This document shows, one piece after another, positions 30,526 to 32,004 of a DNA stretch of 32,004 nucleotides (its first letter is position 1; each line of letters starts with the position of its first letter). The position numbers and the translations under genes were made by a program. This DNA is from a virus. The notes under the pieces are model-generated. The model ran no database searches and was not told the DNA's origin. It saw nothing but the letters and a program-made list of their open reading frames with translations. The stretch lies in the IMG/VR virus record IMGVR_UViG_3300042922_000073, positions 1-32,004 of that record; one strand, written 5' to 3'.

Positions 30526-30731
30526 CAAGGCTTCAAATTCATAAGCCAAGCTTGGTAAGCTTTAATCAGATGATTTGGAAGCTTTTCGTATTCAATATTA
30601 TCTTTCTGAACTTCTGAGCCGACAGTCTCTGTTCGAGTAACATTACGGTTTTTCAGGTAAATCGTGTAAGCCACTGAAATATTACCTACAGCCTCAATCA
30701 TTGTAAATGAAACTGAGTTTTGGTTACTCAT
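30525..30731 (-). CDS. Hypothetical protein, 68 aa
   Basis: 68 residues. N-terminal beta stretch F-T-M-I-E-A-V-G-N-I-S-V-A-Y-T-I-Y-L and a helical end L-I-K-A-Y-Q-A-W-L-M. Start ATG 30731, two bases after the previous stop codon. Unknown function. Confidence 0.65.
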   Translation of the reverse strand: MSNQNSVSFTMIEAVGNISVAYTIYLKNRNVTRTETVGSEVQKDNIEYEKLPNHLIKAYQAWLMNLKP

Positions 30732-30732
30732 A

Positions 30733-30909
30733 TCAGCGCACCTGTTTCGACGTTACAAAAATGTACTCTTCCCTCACAATCTTCGCATCTGAATAACCCA
30801 GAGCTTTAACTTGACGAAGTTCTTCACGAGCACATTCCCGAGTAGGAATATCATCTGCAAACAGATTGTTGGTGTCTTGGACTGTATACGAATACTTAAG
30901 TTTACGCAT
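30733..30909 (-). CDS. Small protein, 58 aa
   Basis: 58 codons from ATG 30909, overlapping the previous stop as TAATG, to TGA 30733. Sequence runs K-L-K-Y-S-Y-T-V-Q-D-T, then a helical R-E-C-A-R-E-E-L-R-Q-V-K-A-L-G, then V-R-E-E-Y-I-F-V-T-S-K. The beta-alpha-beta pattern resembles small phage accessory proteins. It explains the otherwise empty 177 bp here. Confidence 0.68.
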   Translation of the reverse strand: MRKLKYSYTVQDTNNLFADDIPTRECAREELRQVKALGYSDAKIVREEYIFVTSKQVR

Positions 30910-31133
30910 TATGCTTCTCCTTCAATAATTGCTTTAAGTTCTACAATGATATCTTCAGCCATACTTGTCTGTCCGGTGATGAAACCAAGCTCTACATTAT
31001 CGTCAAAATGGTTATTGTACCAATCCGAAATATCACCATCATTTAGTTGACCAGTATACGTCAGATAGAATCTATCTTCAAAGTCATGAGTTTTCTCAAG
31101 TTTTTCAATTAATTCTAGCAATTTCTCTTTCAT
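30909..31133 (-). CDS. Hypothetical acidic protein, 74 aa
   Basis: 74 residues, SD AGGAGAAAGAG. N-terminal helix L-L-E-L-I-E-K-L-E-K-T-H, a W-Y-N-N-H-F-D-D-N-V-E-L-G-F loop and a C-terminal helix I-I-V-E-L-K-A-I-I-E. Function unknown. Confidence 0.66.
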   Translation of the reverse strand: MKEKLLELIEKLEKTHDFEDRFYLTYTGQLNDGDISDWYNNHFDDNVELGFITGQTSMAEDIIVELKAIIEGEA

Positions 31134-31147
31134 CTCTTTCTCCTCAG

Positions 31148-31354
31148 TTAATGATAAACAACATCATCAGGGATACCGGCTGCATCCCGATAAATCATTT
31201 CAGTTTGAATCTCTTGGACAACCAGACTTGCTAAATATGGAGATTCTGGTCCAATCACCACAATACCACATTCTTCCTGAATCTTCAACACTTCCTTATC
31301 AACAGCTTTACAGGCTTCTTGCCAATCATTGTAAGCTTGCTGTATGTCAGTCAT
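31148..31354 (-). CDS. Hypothetical protein, 68 aa
   Basis: ATG 31354 (SD TAGGAGTC) is preferred over an upstream in-frame ATG at 31378 that overlaps the promoter start region. Helical start (I-Q-Q-A-Y-N-D-W-Q-E-A-C-K-A-V-D), then G-I-V-V-I-G-P-E-S-P-Y-L-A-S-L-V-V-Q-E-I. First gene after promoter 31386-31413. Function unknown. Confidence 0.64.
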   Translation of the reverse strand: MTDIQQAYNDWQEACKAVDKEVLKIQEECGIVVIGPESPYLASLVVQEIQTEMIYRDAAGIPDDVVYH

Positions 31355-31385
31355 TTTAAGACTCCTAAATATTTTCAATGGGAAT

Positions 31386-31413
31386 ATTCTACCACATTGA
31401 TTAGGGAGTGCAA
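31386..31413 (-). promoter_or_regulatory. Sigma-70 type promoter (TTGCAC-16-TAGAAT)
   Basis: Minus strand: TTGCAC (31408-31413), 16 nt spacer, TAGAAT (31386-31391), start expected near 31379, followed by the SD of gene 31148-31354. It lies in the gap after the polymerase gene, so the small-gene/SSB unit can be transcribed on its own. Confidence 0.7.
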
Positions 31414-31447
31414 GGGTTATTTTGGATTATTTTTATTGCTTTAATAA

Positions 31448-31711
31448 TCAATGGCATCCAGCCCAATTTTTGTGCACCATATAGCCTGCTGTCAACTCTA
31501 CGTTTAGTTTGTAATACTCTCCAGCTTCTTTTACTGCCTGTGCAGCAAGCTCCCCTGCACGAGAATAGGCAATATAGAAGCCACCCTTTACATTTGGTTT
31601 AATATCCGACCAAATTTTATCAGATGAATCTTTAAATGCTTGTGCTTCTTCCTCAGTTGCAAACATCTTGAACTTCACCAACTCTTTCTTTACTTCCAAT
31701 TGTGCCTCATC
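31448..31711 (-). CDS. PolA-family DNA polymerase, 3' exon (C terminus)
   Basis: Exon 2 codes for 87 residues: D-E-A-Q-L-E-V (rest of motif C H-D-E), then a helical stretch, A-Y-S-R-A-G-E-L-A-A-Q-A-V-K-E-A-G-E-Y-Y-K-L and the final G-Y-M-V-H-K-N-W-A-G-C-H. The polymerase ending N-W-A-x-C-H after a beta strand is typical of phage A-family polymerases such as T7 gp5. The Asp of motif C at the exon start is a catalytic metal ligand. An alternative GTG/ATG at 31717-31712 in this frame lies in the intron and lacks an SD. Protein enzyme: replicative polymerase. Confidence 0.8.
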   Translation of the reverse strand, partial: DEAQLEVKKELVKFKMFATEEEAQAFKDSSDKIWSDIKPNVKGGFYIAYSRAGELAAQAVKEAGEYYKLNVELTAGYMVHKNWAGCH

Positions 31712-31950
31712 CATCACGTTATTGGGTTCGCTAATCCCACTACGCTTTCACGTAGAATCAGACTATATCACTAACTCTTTCGAGTTACCTGCCGCTTCGA
31801 ATGCGCTTGCATCCTACTCCCTTACGGGATAGTCGTTACACCTTCCCATTTCTGGGCTTGGCTCGGGATTGGCATAGGCATAAACCCTTAGCTTTCCCCG
31901 AATTCAACAGGTTATTCAATGCACTTCACAATGCAAGGCCACAATTATTT
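31712..31950 (-). other. Group I self-splicing intron (IA-type), 239 nt, ORF-less
   Basis: All core helices can be drawn on the minus strand: P1 CCAU/GUGG with the splice-site U31951-G31942 wobble; P2 31934-31930/31925-31921; P3 31912-31908/31791-31787; P4 31902-31897/31867-31862; P6a 31856-31853/31848-31845; P7 31834-31829/31766-31761; P7.1 CCC/GGG around GUAA; P7.2 31814-31809/31804-31799; P8 31786-31782/31777-31773 with GAAA loop; P9 31755-31751/31744-31740; P9.1 31739-31736/31726-31723. It ends in G31712. The internal guide also pairs with the 3' exon (P10, GAU). P7.1/P7.2 indicate subgroup IA. Confidence 0.93.
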
Positions 31951-32004
31951 ATGGTAGGCAATCATTTGTTGGCAGAAAGGTTTGTTCTTCCAATCGTCCT
32001 TAAA
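31951..32004 (-). CDS. PolA-family DNA polymerase, 5' exon (partial)
   Basis: The last 18 codons of exon 1, cut by the window edge: K-N-K-P-F-C-Q-Q-M-I-A-Y-H. They lead to the His of motif C; the next codons in the unspliced frame are K and a TAA stop, so the protein can only be completed by splicing to 31711. The spliced product reads A-Y-H|D-E-A-Q-L-E-V. Palm and fingers motifs A and B should lie beyond 32004. Confidence 0.8.

Noticed and set aside
31448-31717. Stand-alone 89-codon gene starting at GTG 31717
   Set aside because: Its first two codons lie in the intron, there is no SD, and the protein is the polymerase C terminus beginning mid-motif.
31730-31920. Possible tRNA or tRNA-like gene, suggested by dense stems in a non-coding stretch
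   Set aside because: No acceptor/anticodon/T-arm set fits; the stems are fully explained by the group I intron core.
1-32004. CRISPR arrays, insertion sequences, integrase/attachment sites
   Set aside because: No spaced direct repeats, transposase motifs or integrase signatures were seen; the window fits a lytic phage genome segment.

Overview
The window is a 32 kb internal piece of a tailed bacteriophage genome of the contractile-tail (myovirus) type, AT-rich and tightly packed. The evidence is a full contractile-tail module: DUF3383-type sheath, DUF3277-type tube proteins, frameshifted tail chaperone, tape measure, hub, spike, gpW/gp25 and gpJ. It is followed by a Gram-negative lysis cassette (muramidase, holin, spanins) and a phage DNA-metabolism block. 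Nested spanins with lipoboxes imply a Gram-negative host. The tailspike and endolysin types suggest a gammaproteobacterium, but species cannot be fixed from the sequence alone.

Layout: 1-14856 (+) is the tail and baseplate operon ending in a fibre and a beta-helix tailspike. 14914-17980 (+) is an extended lysis cassette with an endolysin, a holin candidate, two consecutive inner/outer spanin pairs and two further single-TM coiled-coil proteins. A bidirectional terminator at 18041-18080 separates it from a convergent minus-strand half. Read from the right edge leftwards, that half holds a PolA-family DNA polymerase (3' end only), small early genes, SSB, a FEN-like 5'-3' exonuclease, an HNH nuclease, an HTH-metallophosphoesterase, an HNH homing-type nuclease, a DUF3310 protein, an HAD phosphatase, a MazG-like pyrophosphohydrolase, ThyX, NrdB, NrdA and small unknown genes. 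The minus-strand enzymes form a coherent dNTP-supply and replication programme; the plus strand is the late morphogenesis and lysis programme.

The most notable element is a 239-nt, ORF-less group I intron (31712-31950, minus strand). It interrupts the polymerase gene exactly between the His and Asp codons of catalytic motif C (H-D-E). All core helices P1-P9, including P7.1/P7.2 and a P10, can be drawn by hand, and the spliced reading frame restores ...AYH|DEAQLEV....

Other points: a -1 programmed frameshift joins the two tail chaperone products. A GIY-YIG-like homing-type gene is wedged between spike and gpW and seems to have removed the gpW start codon. Three hairpin/U-tract elements sit directly in front of ribosome binding sites. 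Several overlapping micro-genes of 31-58 codons are described here that fall below usual length cut-offs.
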